Assembly: GCA_027063305.1 (NCBI GenBank)
Contig: JAMORY010000033.1
Span: 1-64,000, forward strand
Length of the DNA stretch: 64,000 nt
Direction of reading: 5' to 3'
DNA from: Sulfurovum sp.
Lineage (GTDB): Bacteria; Campylobacterota; Campylobacteria; Campylobacterales; Sulfurovaceae
Shown here piece after piece: positions 1 through 10,132 of this stretch. A program made the position numbers and the translations under genes. Below the pieces are notes generated by a model. It was given only the letters and a program-made list of their open reading frames with translations, was not told where the DNA came from and did no database searches. Within the stretch, counting starts at the first letter, position 1, and every line of letters begins with the position of its first letter.

Positions 1-339
1 TGCGTTAATAGCTTCAGCATCTTCAAGATCATTGTTGAAAGCATGCTCGATCACTTCGTTCATCAAGTTCTTGAACTTATCGTTTTGTGCAACGAAGTCC
101 GTTTGAGAGTTGATCTCAACGATAACCGCTTTAGGTCCTTCGACTTTAACACCGATCGCACCTTCAGCAGCTGTTTTACTCGCTTTTTTCGCAGCTGCAC
201 CGATACCCTGGTCTCTGAGCCACTCAACCGCTTTATCCATGTCGCCGTCAGCGGCAGTGAGGGCTTTTTTACAGTCCATCATTCCCGCATCGGTCATCTC
301 ACGAAGTTTTTTAATATCTTTTGGTCCGAAATTTGCCAT
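1..339 (-). CDS. tsf: Elongation factor Ts, N-terminal part (runs off window start)
   Basis: Reverse-strand translation [45 protein letters not shown]...[11 protein letters not shown] is typical EF-Ts; lies directly downstream of rpsB. Confidence 0.95.
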   Translation of the reverse strand, partial: MANFGPKDIKKLREMTDAGMMDCKKALTAADGDMDKAVEWLRDQGIGAAAKKASKTAAEGAIGVKVEGPKAVIVEINSQTDFVAQNDKFKNLMNEVIEHAFNNDLEDAEAINA

Positions 340-341
340 GC

Positions 342-1328
342 TTACGCCTCCGCCAATTCTTTTGCGTGTGCTACAGTCTCTTTAAAGTCACCTTTAAAGC
401 TGTACTTCTCTTCCATTACCTGGATCTGCTCATCAGTCATGTTCGCTACATCTGCAAATGTTTTGAAACCTTCCGCATTCAACTTTTCAGCGTATACTTT
501 ACCTACACCTTTAAGTTTTGTAAGGTCATCACCAGCTGTTGCTGTCTCTTCTGCCGGTGCTTCAGCAGCTTCTTCTTTTGCTTCAGCCATTACTGCTTCC
601 ACTTCTGCAGAGCTTGGTGCTTCATCTACCTCTTCACCATTCGCTTCAGCAAATGCCGCTTTACCTTCGATGATTGCATCTGCGATCTCTTTACAGAAAA
701 GGTTGATAGAACGGATCGCATCATCGTTTCCTGGGATCGGGTAGTCGATCACATCAGGGTCACAGTTCGTATCGAGCGGTGCAACCACTTTCATACCAAG
801 TCTTCTTGCCTCTTTAACAGCGATGTTCTCTTTTACCGCATCGATAACGAACATCATATCAGGCAATTTTTTCATATGTCTGAAACCTTCGAGGTAAGAG
901 TTGAGCTTCTCTTTCTTTCTAAGGAGCATCAATGCCTCTTTCTTTGTAAGAAGGTCAAGTTGACCATTCTCTTCCATCTGCTCGATGATCTCAAGTTTTC
1001 TGATCGATTTTTTCATAGTCGGGTAGTTTGTCAACATACCACCGAGCCATCTTGTTGCAACGTAAGGCATACCACATCTTTCCGCATGCTCTTTTACCGC
1101 TTGTCTTGCTTGTTTTTTCGTACCTACGAAAAGAACAGTCTGTCCTTCTGCCGCAGCATCTCTAACAACATTATAAGTGTATTTGAAGTATCTAAGTGTT
1201 TTTTGAAGGTCGATAATATAGATGTTCTTTCTTGCACCGAAAATGAATTTCTTCATTTTTGGATTCCATCTTCTTGTCTGGTGTCCGAAGTGAACTCCGC
1301 ACTCCAATAGGTCTTTCATTGTTACCAT
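342..1328 (-). CDS. rpsB: 30S ribosomal protein S2 with acidic linker and C-terminal HhH-like extension
   Basis: [45 protein letters not shown]-terminal [32 protein letters not shown]; internal ATG chosen in the ORF. Confidence 0.95.
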   Translation of the reverse strand: MVTMKDLLECGVHFGHQTRRWNPKMKKFIFGARKNIYIIDLQKTLRYFKYTYNVVRDAAAEGQTVLFVGTKKQARQAVKEHAERCGMPYVATRWLGGMLTNYPTMKKSIRKLEIIEQMEENGQLDLLTKKEALMLLRKKEKLNSYLEGFRHMKKLPDMMFVIDAVKENIAVKEARRLGMKVVAPLDTNCDPDVIDYPIPGNDDAIRSINLFCKEIADAIIEGKAAFAEANGEEVDEAPSSAEVEAVMAEAKEEAAEAPAEETATAGDDLTKLKGVGKVYAEKLNAEGFKTFADVANMTDEQIQVMEEKYSFKGDFKETVAHAKELAEA

Positions 1329-1556
1329 TATTTTCTCCTTGGTATAACATATATTATTATGGTTAGAAGCCTTTGGCTTCACAGTAGGTTTGTACCGCTG
1401 TAGTCCTTAACACTTCAATGCCCCTTATAAACTCAGGGAACGTTCAGTGCAACCGTTCAAGGAATAACTACATGTGTATTTTGCTTATTCACACCACTTT
1501 ACAGTCATGCTGTTAGAGAATAAGTGCGGGATTATACCCAAAAATACTTTAATTTT

Positions 1557-2720
1557 TTAAAAGTTATAGAGAATTTTTCCACTAAATCCAAGTGCGGATG
1601 CATCTTCGAAACCATCACTAAAGAGTGAAAGAGATACATGGCCATAGCGATAATCAACGCCTATCATGCCAAATCGCGTCTCATACTGTAGCCCGAACGT
1701 ACCATATTCCGTTTGCATATTCGTTTGAATATAAGGTATTCCTAGTCCATCACAATACTCATACCCAAGAGATAGCTCAAAGTGCAGATCGATCTTTTTT
1801 TGAATATCAATATGATATTTCGGTTCAATATGTTGCACATGATCCTTATAGAGCTCCCACCCATGTATCGTCGGATCGTACGAAACATACCCGTCATCAC
1901 CGATGGATTGGTTCTCCGTTTCAAGATAGACAAGGCTATAGGGTAGATTTTTCCAATGAGAACGTGCAAAAAGATCATTGGCAAGGAGGTTGATCATGAT
2001 ACCGTTTTGATGTTCATAACGTAATGCAATATGCATACCATACCCAATACCATAGGTATCATCCACATCAAGATCATATAGAAGATTATCAGTATAGTAA
2101 TAGTCACTGATTGCTGTTGCACTGTAGCTGGAGTCGCTATATAGCGTACCGTCACCCGTCAATATTCCATCTTGAGAATCAGTATCGTACGATAGATATA
2201 CCCCTGCTCCAAATGTCACTTTCGCACTATCGAATCGATATACCATCCAGCTTCGGCTAACAACCAATCCGTGACGCTCGATCCCGTTGATCGCAAGTTG
2301 AAGACCGTATGCCTGATCCTCTTGAGAGGTTAAATTGTTCTTGACACGATAGTATCCCTCAACAAATCCGCGATTGGTATGAATAAGGGTATCCCACTGA
2401 TAGAAATAGCCTATATAGTAACCAGAGGGCAGTGTTGTTCCAATATCCACCCTTAGCATCTCCACCGCATAATTATCTGAAGATTCAGGACTGTACTCAC
2501 CTTCCCAATCATTAAAGAAATCTTTTAAAGAAACCGGATCATCTGCAATAAATCCACTGCTGGAAAGTTCAAGTGAAGGGTGTGAGGAAGCGGAGTGTGC
2601 CAAGGGGTTGAACAGCGGAAATATCTCCGCATTGACCCCTGAAGCGATAAAAGAGAATAGCACCCACCATCGTGGTGGTGCTAAAAGCCTATTTCTAGAA
2701 GAGTGTTTCAAAAGAGCCAT
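1557..2720 (-). CDS. Putative outer-membrane beta-barrel protein
   Basis: Alternating aromatic/polar strands, signal-like N-terminus, terminal Phe (GKILYNF); family not recognised. Confidence 0.5.
   Translation of the reverse strand: MALLKHSSRNRLLAPPRWWVLFSFIASGVNAEIFPLFNPLAHSASSHPSLELSSSGFIADDPVSLKDFFNDWEGEYSPESSDNYAVEMLRVDIGTTLPSGYYIGYFYQWDTLIHTNRGFVEGYYRVKNNLTSQEDQAYGLQLAINGIERHGLVVSRSWMVYRFDSAKVTFGAGVYLSYDTDSQDGILTGDGTLYSDSSYSATAISDYYYTDNLLYDLDVDDTYGIGYGMHIALRYEHQNGIMINLLANDLFARSHWKNLPYSLVYLETENQSIGDDGYVSYDPTIHGWELYKDHVQHIEPKYHIDIQKKIDLHFELSLGYEYCDGLGIPYIQTNMQTEYGTFGLQYETRFGMIGVDYRYGHVSLSLFSDGFEDASALGFSGKILYNF
2658..2683 (-). terminator. Rho-independent-type hairpin just after the lipoprotein stop region
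   Basis: Minus strand TAGCACCACCA-CGA-TGGTGGGTGCTA followed by TTCTCTTTT; overlaps 5' coding region of the 1557-2720 ORF. Confidence 0.55.
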
Positions 2721-4947
2721 CTATATACTTAATGATCGCTGCATCTTCTCTCTCTTCGAACGTTCCGAGTAGATGACCATCTTTTGTCAATGTACTGTTT
2801 GCATCGATCGAACCATTTGCAATATTCATATTCGCTTTCATTCCTGATTGATTTGTGATCTCGATAGAACCGTTCTCTAATGCTTCATCCATGACAGCTG
2901 TCGCATTGATCACTGTCGCATCATAGGTATATGATGCAGCCACTGTATTTTGAATGTTATTTTCTACTTCTGCATTCTTAAATGTCAATGTTGTAAGCAT
3001 TTCAGGTCTGTCCGGCATTTGCAGTTTACCGGAGAATGATACCTCTACCATTGCTGTTTCATTACTATCTTCAACCATTTCCATAGTCGCAGCATTGAGC
3101 CATTTTGCATTCAACGTACCATTCAGTGCTGCATTTTCACGTACTACAGAACCTTCAAATGTGATCTCACTTGGCACCCAGCCATTATTGGCAAGTTCTT
3201 CATCTGTATAACCCCAGCTCCAATTGATCGTAAGCTCAGGCTCTACACTTTCATCTTCACATGTCGCACTGAAAGCAACATAGTCACCACTTGTCAATTC
3301 ATCATACTCAAGATTGGCAGGAAGGTCATCAAAACCAAAGTAGTAATTGTCTCCTCCCTCATCTGTATAGTTCGGCTCATACGTTGTACCATCATATGTA
3401 AATGTTACAGATACAGAACCATCAACAACACGAGATCCAGAACAAGAGATATATCCGCCGAATCCACCCTCTTCCACTTCATACATACCACCGAGTGCGC
3501 TAAGTGAACTGTTTTGGGTATAGGCGTTGACCGTGATCACACCATTGACCGTATATCCGTCAACGATACCTTCTAGGTCTAACTTATTCAATTTAAGATA
3601 CTCAAGAACAGGCTCAGCATTTCCATCTTCACCAACTTCACCTTCACTGTAAGCCAACTCTGCATCGAATGCTTTGATCTCTACAGATGTTCCGTTACTT
3701 GCTGCTTTACCTGTAAGAGAGATAGTCGTAACAGTCCCACTTCTTATTGTCGTAAGTGTCCCCTCGAAACTTTGTGAATCTTCAACTCCCTCTTCCGTTA
3801 CAGATACATCACCAAGAGGGAATGTTCCTTGTACGTTCATGGTCAAGGTTTGCTCTTTATATATCTCCGCTACCGCTTCATCTCCAAGTAATACCCCTGG
3901 GAAAGTTACTGAACCGCTCCATGTTTTATCACCCTCTGTGATCGTATAGCTGTATGATCCGTCGGAACCGTTAAGCGCATAGGTTCTATCCCCTATATCG
4001 GTTTCAATAGAAGTTAGGTTCTCTTCACTCATATATCCGATCCCGTCTGCGATCATATTCACGGAATTACCGATATATTCAAGGTCAAGCAGTTCGCTCT
4101 CCAATGCACTATTGATCGCAGCTTCTTCGGTAGTGATGAAACTATCTGCTTCCGATGTCTGCGTACGAACTTCCGCCATAAATGCTTTTGCAGACTCTAT
4201 GTCTGTAAGATCCGCAGGGTTTTCAGGTGGTATATAGTCACCGTCACTCTCCGTGAGGTTGTTTGTAAGATTCAGGTCATCCATCTCATCTACCAATGCT
4301 GAAAGGATCGTATCTTCTTCACCATCCGCACTTCCGTCACTTAACTCTTCCGCAAGATCTTCGATCACTGTAAGTACATCCGCATCTGTAGTTTCAGCAA
4401 CTTCATGGATTGCACTAACGACATCCGAATATGGCCCTTCCGTAGGATCATCCGCAATCGGATCTACACCGAACATCAATCCGATCTCTGTTCTTGCACT
4501 CTCTACTACTTCACTTGTGATCGTTTCACCCATTGACTGAGCTCTTTGAACAACAACTTCCGTCAATGGTGAGATGTTCACTTCTTGCTCAACACCTGCT
4601 TTCACATCTGCAACAGAGCGTAAAGACATTTCAGAAGGACATGTTACATTCCCTTCCGGAGTAAGCATCATAGAGTTCTCATCACATCTAACTTGAAGCA
4701 TGACGACACCACTATAGTCAAGATCCAATGCATATGAACCGTTACTAGCATCGGTTCTACCTGATGCAAGAACGTCTCCTGCTACATTTGTCACTTCAAC
4801 CACTCCGTTCAAGATCAGGTCATCAACGGCTACACCGCTTACCTTGGATGTCTCCGTTGCAACAGTGGAGCTACTGCCGCCACCACAACCGACCATACCG
4901 ACAACTGCACATGCAGCAACTGTACTCATTAGTAATTTTGTTCTCAT
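2695..4947 (-). CDS. Large predicted surface/periplasmic lipoprotein
   Basis: MRTKLLMSTVAACAVVGMVGCGGGSSS lipobox; about 750 aa, acidic, repetitive beta-rich. Confidence 0.65.
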   Translation of the reverse strand: MRTKLLMSTVAACAVVGMVGCGGGSSSTVATETSKVSGVAVDDLILNGVVEVTNVAGDVLASGRTDASNGSYALDLDYSGVVMLQVRCDENSMMLTPEGNVTCPSEMSLRSVADVKAGVEQEVNISPLTEVVVQRAQSMGETITSEVVESARTEIGLMFGVDPIADDPTEGPYSDVVSAIHEVAETTDADVLTVIEDLAEELSDGSADGEEDTILSALVDEMDDLNLTNNLTESDGDYIPPENPADLTDIESAKAFMAEVRTQTSEADSFITTEEAAINSALESELLDLEYIGNSVNMIADGIGYMSEENLTSIETDIGDRTYALNGSDGSYSYTITEGDKTWSGSVTFPGVLLGDEAVAEIYKEQTLTMNVQGTFPLGDVSVTEEGVEDSQSFEGTLTTIRSGTVTTISLTGKAASNGTSVEIKAFDAELAYSEGEVGEDGNAEPVLEYLKLNKLDLEGIVDGYTVNGVITVNAYTQNSSLSALGGMYEVEEGGFGGYISCSGSRVVDGSVSVTFTYDGTTYEPNYTDEGGDNYYFGFDDLPANLEYDELTSGDYVAFSATCEDESVEPELTINWSWGYTDEELANNGWVPSEITFEGSVVRENAALNGTLNAKWLNAATMEMVEDSNETAMVEVSFSGKLQMPDRPEMLTTLTFKNAEVENNIQNTVAASYTYDATVINATAVMDEALENGSIEITNQSGMKANMNIANGSIDANSTLTKDGHLLGTFEEREDAAIIKYIDGSFETLF

Positions 4948-4976
4948 TCTCTTTTCTCCTTTTCTGAATAAGTATA

Positions 4977-5242
4977 GGGCACATCTAATAACCCTGCATA
5001 CCCATAACATTACAAGCTTTCGTTCAGGCAAGGCACTCACTTGCAGGACTAGCCGTAGCTAATTCAAAAGTGAGTAACGCCGTATGGGCGGAAGCTTGTA
5101 TTGCCCGCAGGGTGAGCTTTGCAAACGCTGTCTTGCACAAGATGCTTCCTTCATCGTAGCTACGGCTATGACTCAAAAGCCTCTTGCACAACCTCACATT
5201 TGCAAAACCCATTATGGGCATGTAGGGTTTTTAGAGGTGCCC
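4977..5242. mobile_element. MITE-like element, copy 1
   Basis: Imperfect TIRs gggcacatctaataaccctgcatacccataa / gggcacctctaaaaaccctacatgcccataa; flanked by TATA direct repeat; 266 bp, near-identical to 36320-36585. Confidence 0.85.
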
Positions 5243-5333
5243 TATATTGAATTATAGTATTATTTATACGGCATTTTCTTAAAATGGATAACAATATATT
5301 TCATTATGTCTTATATGTTTAGCTTCGTATCAT

Positions 5334-5813
5334 CTATTGACCTGAAGATGCCTCTAGCTCCTCTAACCTCCTTTTCACCTCATCCACATGCCCTTTGACA
5401 CGTACCTTCTCCCATTTTGCCGCTATTTTGCCGTCAGGGTCGATGATGAAAGTGGAGCGTACCACACCCATGTATTCACGGCCATAGTTCTTCTTTAGCT
5501 GCCATACACCGAACATTTGACACAGCTCTTTCTCTTCATCCGCCAGCAAAGTGATCTTAAGCCCTTTCTTCTCAATAAAGTTGCGGTGTTTCTTTGGACT
5601 GTCAGGACTCACACCCAGCACAATAGCGTTCAACGATTCAAAATCAGGTAACGCTTCGGTAAAGTCGCATGCCTCGGTCGTACATCCGGGGGTATTGTCT
5701 TTTGGGTAGAAGTAAAGTACGATCCATCTTCCTTTGATATCTCTTAGACAGATCTCCTCCTCATCCTGGTTCGGTAGACAAAAATCCGGTACGGTATCGC
5801 CAACATTCAACAT
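5334..5813 (-). CDS. bcp: Thioredoxin-dependent peroxiredoxin, Bcp/PrxQ type
   Basis: MLNVGDTVPDFCLPNQDEEEICLRDIKGRWIVLYFYPKDNTPGCTTEACDF. Confidence 0.92.
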   Translation of the reverse strand: MLNVGDTVPDFCLPNQDEEEICLRDIKGRWIVLYFYPKDNTPGCTTEACDFTEALPDFESLNAIVLGVSPDSPKKHRNFIEKKGLKITLLADEEKELCQMFGVWQLKKNYGREYMGVVRSTFIIDPDGKIAAKWEKVRVKGHVDEVKRRLEELEASSGQ

Positions 5814-5876
5814 AAAAAACTCCTTCATTTTTAATTTTTAATTGTTAATTTTTAATTTACTTGGTAGTATAACAAA

Positions 5877-6092
5877 ATGAATGAAAAAAATCCTCCAACC
5901 AAAGAAGAACTACTCCAAGAGATAGAGAAACTGATCAGTTACGGCAGAGAAGAGCCTACGATCAATCCGGATCTGCTTGCCTATTTGAGCATTGACGATC
6001 TCAATGGGATCAAGGCGAAGCTCCTTCAAAAGGTCAACATTCTAAGCGAAGAAGATAAAGTGTGGCTGGAGCAGTTTAAAAAGTATGATTAA
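5877..6092 (+). CDS. Hypothetical small protein
   Basis: ORF of 71 aa, coherent charged sequence, no overlap with other genes. Confidence 0.55.
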   Translation: MNEKNPPTKEELLQEIEKLISYGREEPTINPDLLAYLSIDDLNGIKAKLLQKVNILSEEDKVWLEQFKKYD

Positions 6093-6159
6093 GCTTCATG
6101 TTAACATTTTGTAATAGTTGTTCGCTATACTACACTTAATAAAACATTAAGGAAGAACT

Positions 6160-6501
6160 ATGAAAATTGAATTTGGTCCCTATAACCTCAAAGTCCATGA
6201 GCTTGATAACAAACTGATCGTACAGGTCGACTCCCCGCTTGGCGAAGTGGAGATGATCGACGGACAGCAGCGTCCCTATGACTTTCCAAACGGTATCTGC
6301 TTTAAAGTGGAGAATCCATCAGAAGAGATCGAAGCCAAAGGACTCAAACGCTTCTCTTTCGGAGACTATACCTTCATTCTCGGCATCAACTATAGTGGAG
6401 AGCTTTTCCTCTTCCACAGTGTGAAGCTCTATATCGGGAAGAAGCTCATTGATGGGAAAAATACGCTGACATTGGCTTTTTTGAAAGAAGCGAAGGTATA
6501 A
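6160..6501 (+). CDS. Hypothetical protein
   Basis: 113-aa ORF preceded by aaggaag RBS-like sequence. Confidence 0.6.
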   Translation: MKIEFGPYNLKVHELDNKLIVQVDSPLGEVEMIDGQQRPYDFPNGICFKVENPSEEIEAKGLKRFSFGDYTFILGINYSGELFLFHSVKLYIGKKLIDGKNTLTLAFLKEAKV

Positions 6502-6581
6502 CCTATCCCCCCGGTAGGAGTAATCCTTGTGGTTACCCTTTACAAACAACCCTCTTTTAAGGGCAGCCTCAAGGGTTGCTC

Positions 6582-8216
6582 CTACGCATCATCCCATAAC
6601 GCATGCATCATCGTTTTAATACTTTGCAAATAGTTCTCATCATCCTCATATACGGGGAAGTCCTCACACGCCAAAAGTTTTTGGTAGAGTGCTGTTTCGC
6701 TTTGATTCTCAAGCTTCGGAGGCTTTTTCAAATAGAGTTGCGCTAAGAACCAGAGCATCACAAAAAAGGTCGTGTGGGGGTTTAGGTAGTTTGCGCTGAA
6801 CGATTCGAAATCCCCCTCCCCGCTCTCTTCGTACGCTTCGATGATCTTCTCTAACAACGTACGCAAGTGAGGAAGCGGTACCGAAGGGAAAATAAGCCGA
6901 GCTACCGCTTTACCTGTGGAGTATTCACCACCCAAAAATACTCTCGCGGCTTTTTGGGTCTTGCCAAAAGAGTTCGTACGCAGTCCGACAAGTCCGATAT
7001 CACAGTGGTGGTGTCTGCCACACCCTTTAAGGCAACCGCTAAAGCCCACCTGTATCTGGTGTTGTACGATCTTCTCCAAAGGAAGATACACTGTCTCTTG
7101 CTTGATATCCCATAAGGAGAGTGCGCAGTAGCGACTTCCGGCACACGCGGTTATGTGTGATGCACCTTTTTGTGAAGCAAAGGGAACGCTCTTCTCTTTA
7201 AGCCCCAGCAAGTAGAGGTTCTGGTCTATACCCAGACGGATGGTAAGCCCCTCCTCTTTCGCATAATCTATTACCTCTTTAAAGCGTGAAAGCCCCAACT
7301 CCCCAAAGGCTGTTTGTACACAGTAGCCAAACCCACCTTCATCCAGCGGCTCATACGGTCTAAAAGCACACTTTTGGTATTTGCGTACACCCGCGCTTCT
7401 CATCGTATAGGGGTAAAACGCTTCTACCTTTTGAACGAACGCCGCCATACCGATCTCTTCGAGCAGATGATAAAGACGGGTTTTCGCCCTGCTTCCTCTT
7501 AGCCCGAATGTACGGTAGGCTTTAGCCACTGCTTCGAACATTGCCGGCACTTCGGATGGCAGTACAAAGATATCGGTATCTTGTGCCGACTCGGAGTTCT
7601 TCCCTCCCAAATAGAGGTTAAATCCCCATGCCCCCTCTTTTCGTGCCAATGCAAAGTAGAGATCATTCCCAAAAAAGTGCGTAAAGTGCGCCTCTGTCCC
7701 GCAAATCGCGGTGTTGAACTTACGCGGCAGCATCCCCATCCATTCAGGGTTGTCTAAAAAAAGAGACTGCATCTGTGAAATCAAGGGGAAGACCTCGATA
7801 CGACCTGTGCAAGAAACACCGTCATACGGGTCTGTTACGATACTCCTGAAGTTGTCGGTCAATGTCTGTAGGGTAGAGACTCCTGCTTTTTGTAAACATT
7901 TCCATGCAGGCAGTACATTGTTCACATCCAATCCGTGCAGTTCTATCTGCGCACGTGCAGTAAGCAATAGACGCAATCCGTATGTTTGTGCAACATGGTA
8001 GATCGACTCCAAATCCGAAAGAGAAACCCTGCCGCCGGCTATACGAATGCGAAGCATAAAAACCTCGGGGCGCAGTTTGGTATTGTAGATACCATAGTTC
8101 TTCAGATAGAACCGATCCTCTTCACTCAACGTGTTCAAGTCGAGCGAATCGATGCGAGAGATAAACGCAGCAGGTGTCAACGCCGCTTTTAGCCGTTCTA
8201 TCTTGTTGTGTTTCAT
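6582..8216 (-). CDS. Siroheme/4Fe-4S nitrite or sulfite reductase family protein
   Basis: Two ferrite-like halves; cluster motif CAGSRYC...GFSGCLKGCGRHHHCDIGLVGLR. Confidence 0.85.
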   Translation of the reverse strand: MKHNKIERLKAALTPAAFISRIDSLDLNTLSEEDRFYLKNYGIYNTKLRPEVFMLRIRIAGGRVSLSDLESIYHVAQTYGLRLLLTARAQIELHGLDVNNVLPAWKCLQKAGVSTLQTLTDNFRSIVTDPYDGVSCTGRIEVFPLISQMQSLFLDNPEWMGMLPRKFNTAICGTEAHFTHFFGNDLYFALARKEGAWGFNLYLGGKNSESAQDTDIFVLPSEVPAMFEAVAKAYRTFGLRGSRAKTRLYHLLEEIGMAAFVQKVEAFYPYTMRSAGVRKYQKCAFRPYEPLDEGGFGYCVQTAFGELGLSRFKEVIDYAKEEGLTIRLGIDQNLYLLGLKEKSVPFASQKGASHITACAGSRYCALSLWDIKQETVYLPLEKIVQHQIQVGFSGCLKGCGRHHHCDIGLVGLRTNSFGKTQKAARVFLGGEYSTGKAVARLIFPSVPLPHLRTLLEKIIEAYEESGEGDFESFSANYLNPHTTFFVMLWFLAQLYLKKPPKLENQSETALYQKLLACEDFPVYEDDENYLQSIKTMMHALWDDA

Positions 8217-9670
8217 GAAGCCGTATGCTCCGCTCTTAGATCTTCGGAACGGTCATACTCGATATTATACTTTTTTAGAATATCAAGCTGTTTTTGCAAT
8301 GCCTTCTGACGATCGATGATCACCTTGACACCATCTTTATCTTCAAGTACGATATAGGGGGTCTTCGCCTCTTCAATAAGCCTAAAGAATGCATCGAAGT
8401 TCTTGAACGGTTTGCCGTTGACCTTGTCGATCGGCCACATTCCAAAATTATTATCGCCACGGCTGATATCCGAAGCAAGCACTTTGAGTAACACCACAAC
8501 CTCTTCACGCTCTTTTGTCTGCCATTGACCTGCAAGACAGCTTAGTTTTAAGCGATTACGTGCCGTAGCGCGTATGAGGTTGCGTGTCAGAGGAGAGAAT
8601 ACATACCCACCGTAAATGACATAGGTGGGCATCCGGTCATAACGGGTGGTCTTGACCAGATACATATCGTCACTGGTCATCTTAAGCGGTACCTCAACCT
8701 TCATCGTCCGACGGTTACGGATGATATCGAACTTCACCTTCTCTCCCATCTGATGCCAGTCGACAAAGTAGTAGAAGTCCGTATACTCATGTTTACGAAA
8801 CTCCACCGTCCCGTCATTTTCAATACGGTGCCCGTCAATAGCGGTCAAGATATCGCCCTCCTGCAATATACCCGCTGCCGGAGAGTCGTAGACGATCTTA
8901 TCTATGAGTTTTCCTGTGATATTCTCATCAAGCCCGTAATAGCGCCTCATAGCAGGGTTCTCAAGCTTTTGGGTACCCAGTCCCAGATCAGCAAACCCGT
9001 CATAGTGTCCATCTTTCATATCGTCAATGAAGTGTTTGACCATCGTTACGGGTACAAGGTATCCGATATTCTGCGACTTGGTGATCACCTGCATCACCAC
9101 ACCGACGATCTTGCCATCACTAAGCGCTGGCCCTCCGCTGTTCCCCGGATTGACCGCTGCATCGATCTGTACGGCGAGAAAAGACTCCCCACTATGCACA
9201 TAGACATGATGCTCTACACGTGAGACAACACCGATGGTCGCAGAAAGCGTACTTCCTCCCATCGGATAGCCGTAGACAACGATCTTCTGTTCCACCTCAG
9301 GCAAAGAGCCGAACTTCAAGGGTGTAACACCGGCAAAAAATCGTTTATTCTCAACTTTGAGAAGGGCAAGGTCGGCTTGATGGGAGACGGCGTACACCTT
9401 GGCGATATAGCGTTTACGTTCACCGTAGCGCTGTACTTCCAAAAATGCCTGATCGGCAACCACATGGGCGTTGGTTAGAATGTAGTTCCCCTCGATGATC
9501 GCACCCGAACCCGTAGAAGAGCGCATGGAGGAGCTCCATGGAGAGAGATAGTTAGGCACTTTCGCCACCGTGTATATCTTGACGATCGCCTGTTTGGTCA
9601 TATCATCATTCTTCATATCCGTAGCAAAGACAAAGAGTGTAAAAGAGACTAGAAGCCATAGATATTTCAT
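8213..9670 (-). CDS. Trypsin-like serine protease with PDZ domain (Deg/HtrA-like)
   Basis: GSGAIIEGNYILTNAHVV, ADLALLKV, NPGNSGGPALSDGKIVGVV. Confidence 0.88.
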   Translation of the reverse strand: MKYLWLLVSFTLFVFATDMKNDDMTKQAIVKIYTVAKVPNYLSPWSSSMRSSTGSGAIIEGNYILTNAHVVADQAFLEVQRYGERKRYIAKVYAVSHQADLALLKVENKRFFAGVTPLKFGSLPEVEQKIVVYGYPMGGSTLSATIGVVSRVEHHVYVHSGESFLAVQIDAAVNPGNSGGPALSDGKIVGVVMQVITKSQNIGYLVPVTMVKHFIDDMKDGHYDGFADLGLGTQKLENPAMRRYYGLDENITGKLIDKIVYDSPAAGILQEGDILTAIDGHRIENDGTVEFRKHEYTDFYYFVDWHQMGEKVKFDIIRNRRTMKVEVPLKMTSDDMYLVKTTRYDRMPTYVIYGGYVFSPLTRNLIRATARNRLKLSCLAGQWQTKEREEVVVLLKVLASDISRGDNNFGMWPIDKVNGKPFKNFDAFFRLIEEAKTPYIVLEDKDGVKVIIDRQKALQKQLDILKKYNIEYDRSEDLRAEHTAS

Positions 9671-9672
9671 TG

Positions 9673-10122
9673 TTAACCTTTTATGTTACTAAGATAGACC
9701 TCGGCATCCACCGCTTTGATACCACGTTTTTTTGCTTCCAGTGCCATCAGTCCTGTTGCACCGGTTGAGAGAAGCATCTTCTTCTCATCATAGCACTTTG
9801 CTGAGCAGACCCCACAGCTTGGGCTTCTGTCCTTTCCGATAAAAAGATCGATATCGGGGTGTTTCTTGAAAAAATCCTCCGCGTAGGCAATGACCGGATA
9901 GGAGAGGTCCTCTCCCGTTTTATTGGAGATAGCCCTCACCCCTGCGCTACTTTGTACCAAATCCATTGTCGGACGCGGAGTACCAAAAGCAAAATCCTCC
10001 GGACAAAAGCCTATCAGCTCTTTACCCTCCAGTGCGTGAAGCAGCGCTTCATTCTTATTGCTCGTACCGTCATAGCGGCATATCTCACCTAGCAAACATG
10101 CCGAGATCGCGACTCGTTCCAT
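9673..10122 (-). CDS. DUF523 family protein
   Basis: MERVAISACLLGEICRYDGTSNKNEALL...CPE...GKDRSPSCG. Confidence 0.85.
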   Translation of the reverse strand: MERVAISACLLGEICRYDGTSNKNEALLHALEGKELIGFCPEDFAFGTPRPTMDLVQSSAGVRAISNKTGEDLSYPVIAYAEDFFKKHPDIDLFIGKDRSPSCGVCSAKCYDEKKMLLSTGATGLMALEAKKRGIKAVDAEVYLSNIKG

Positions 10123-10132
10123 CAAGACTCCT

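Noticed and set aside
321-1310. 329-aa ORF on + strand antisense to rpsB
   Set aside because: Fully opposite a certain ribosomal protein gene; cysteine/phenylalanine-rich translation typical of antisense frames
1438-1458. GAACG/CGTTC hairpin upstream of rpsB as a possible S2 autoregulatory leader
   Set aside because: Only a 5-bp stem; no recognisable leader motif; too weak without covariation data
5024-5221. 65-aa ORF repeated at 36367-36564
   Set aside because: Lies entirely within the MITE-like repeat; duplicated because the element is duplicated, not because the peptide is selected
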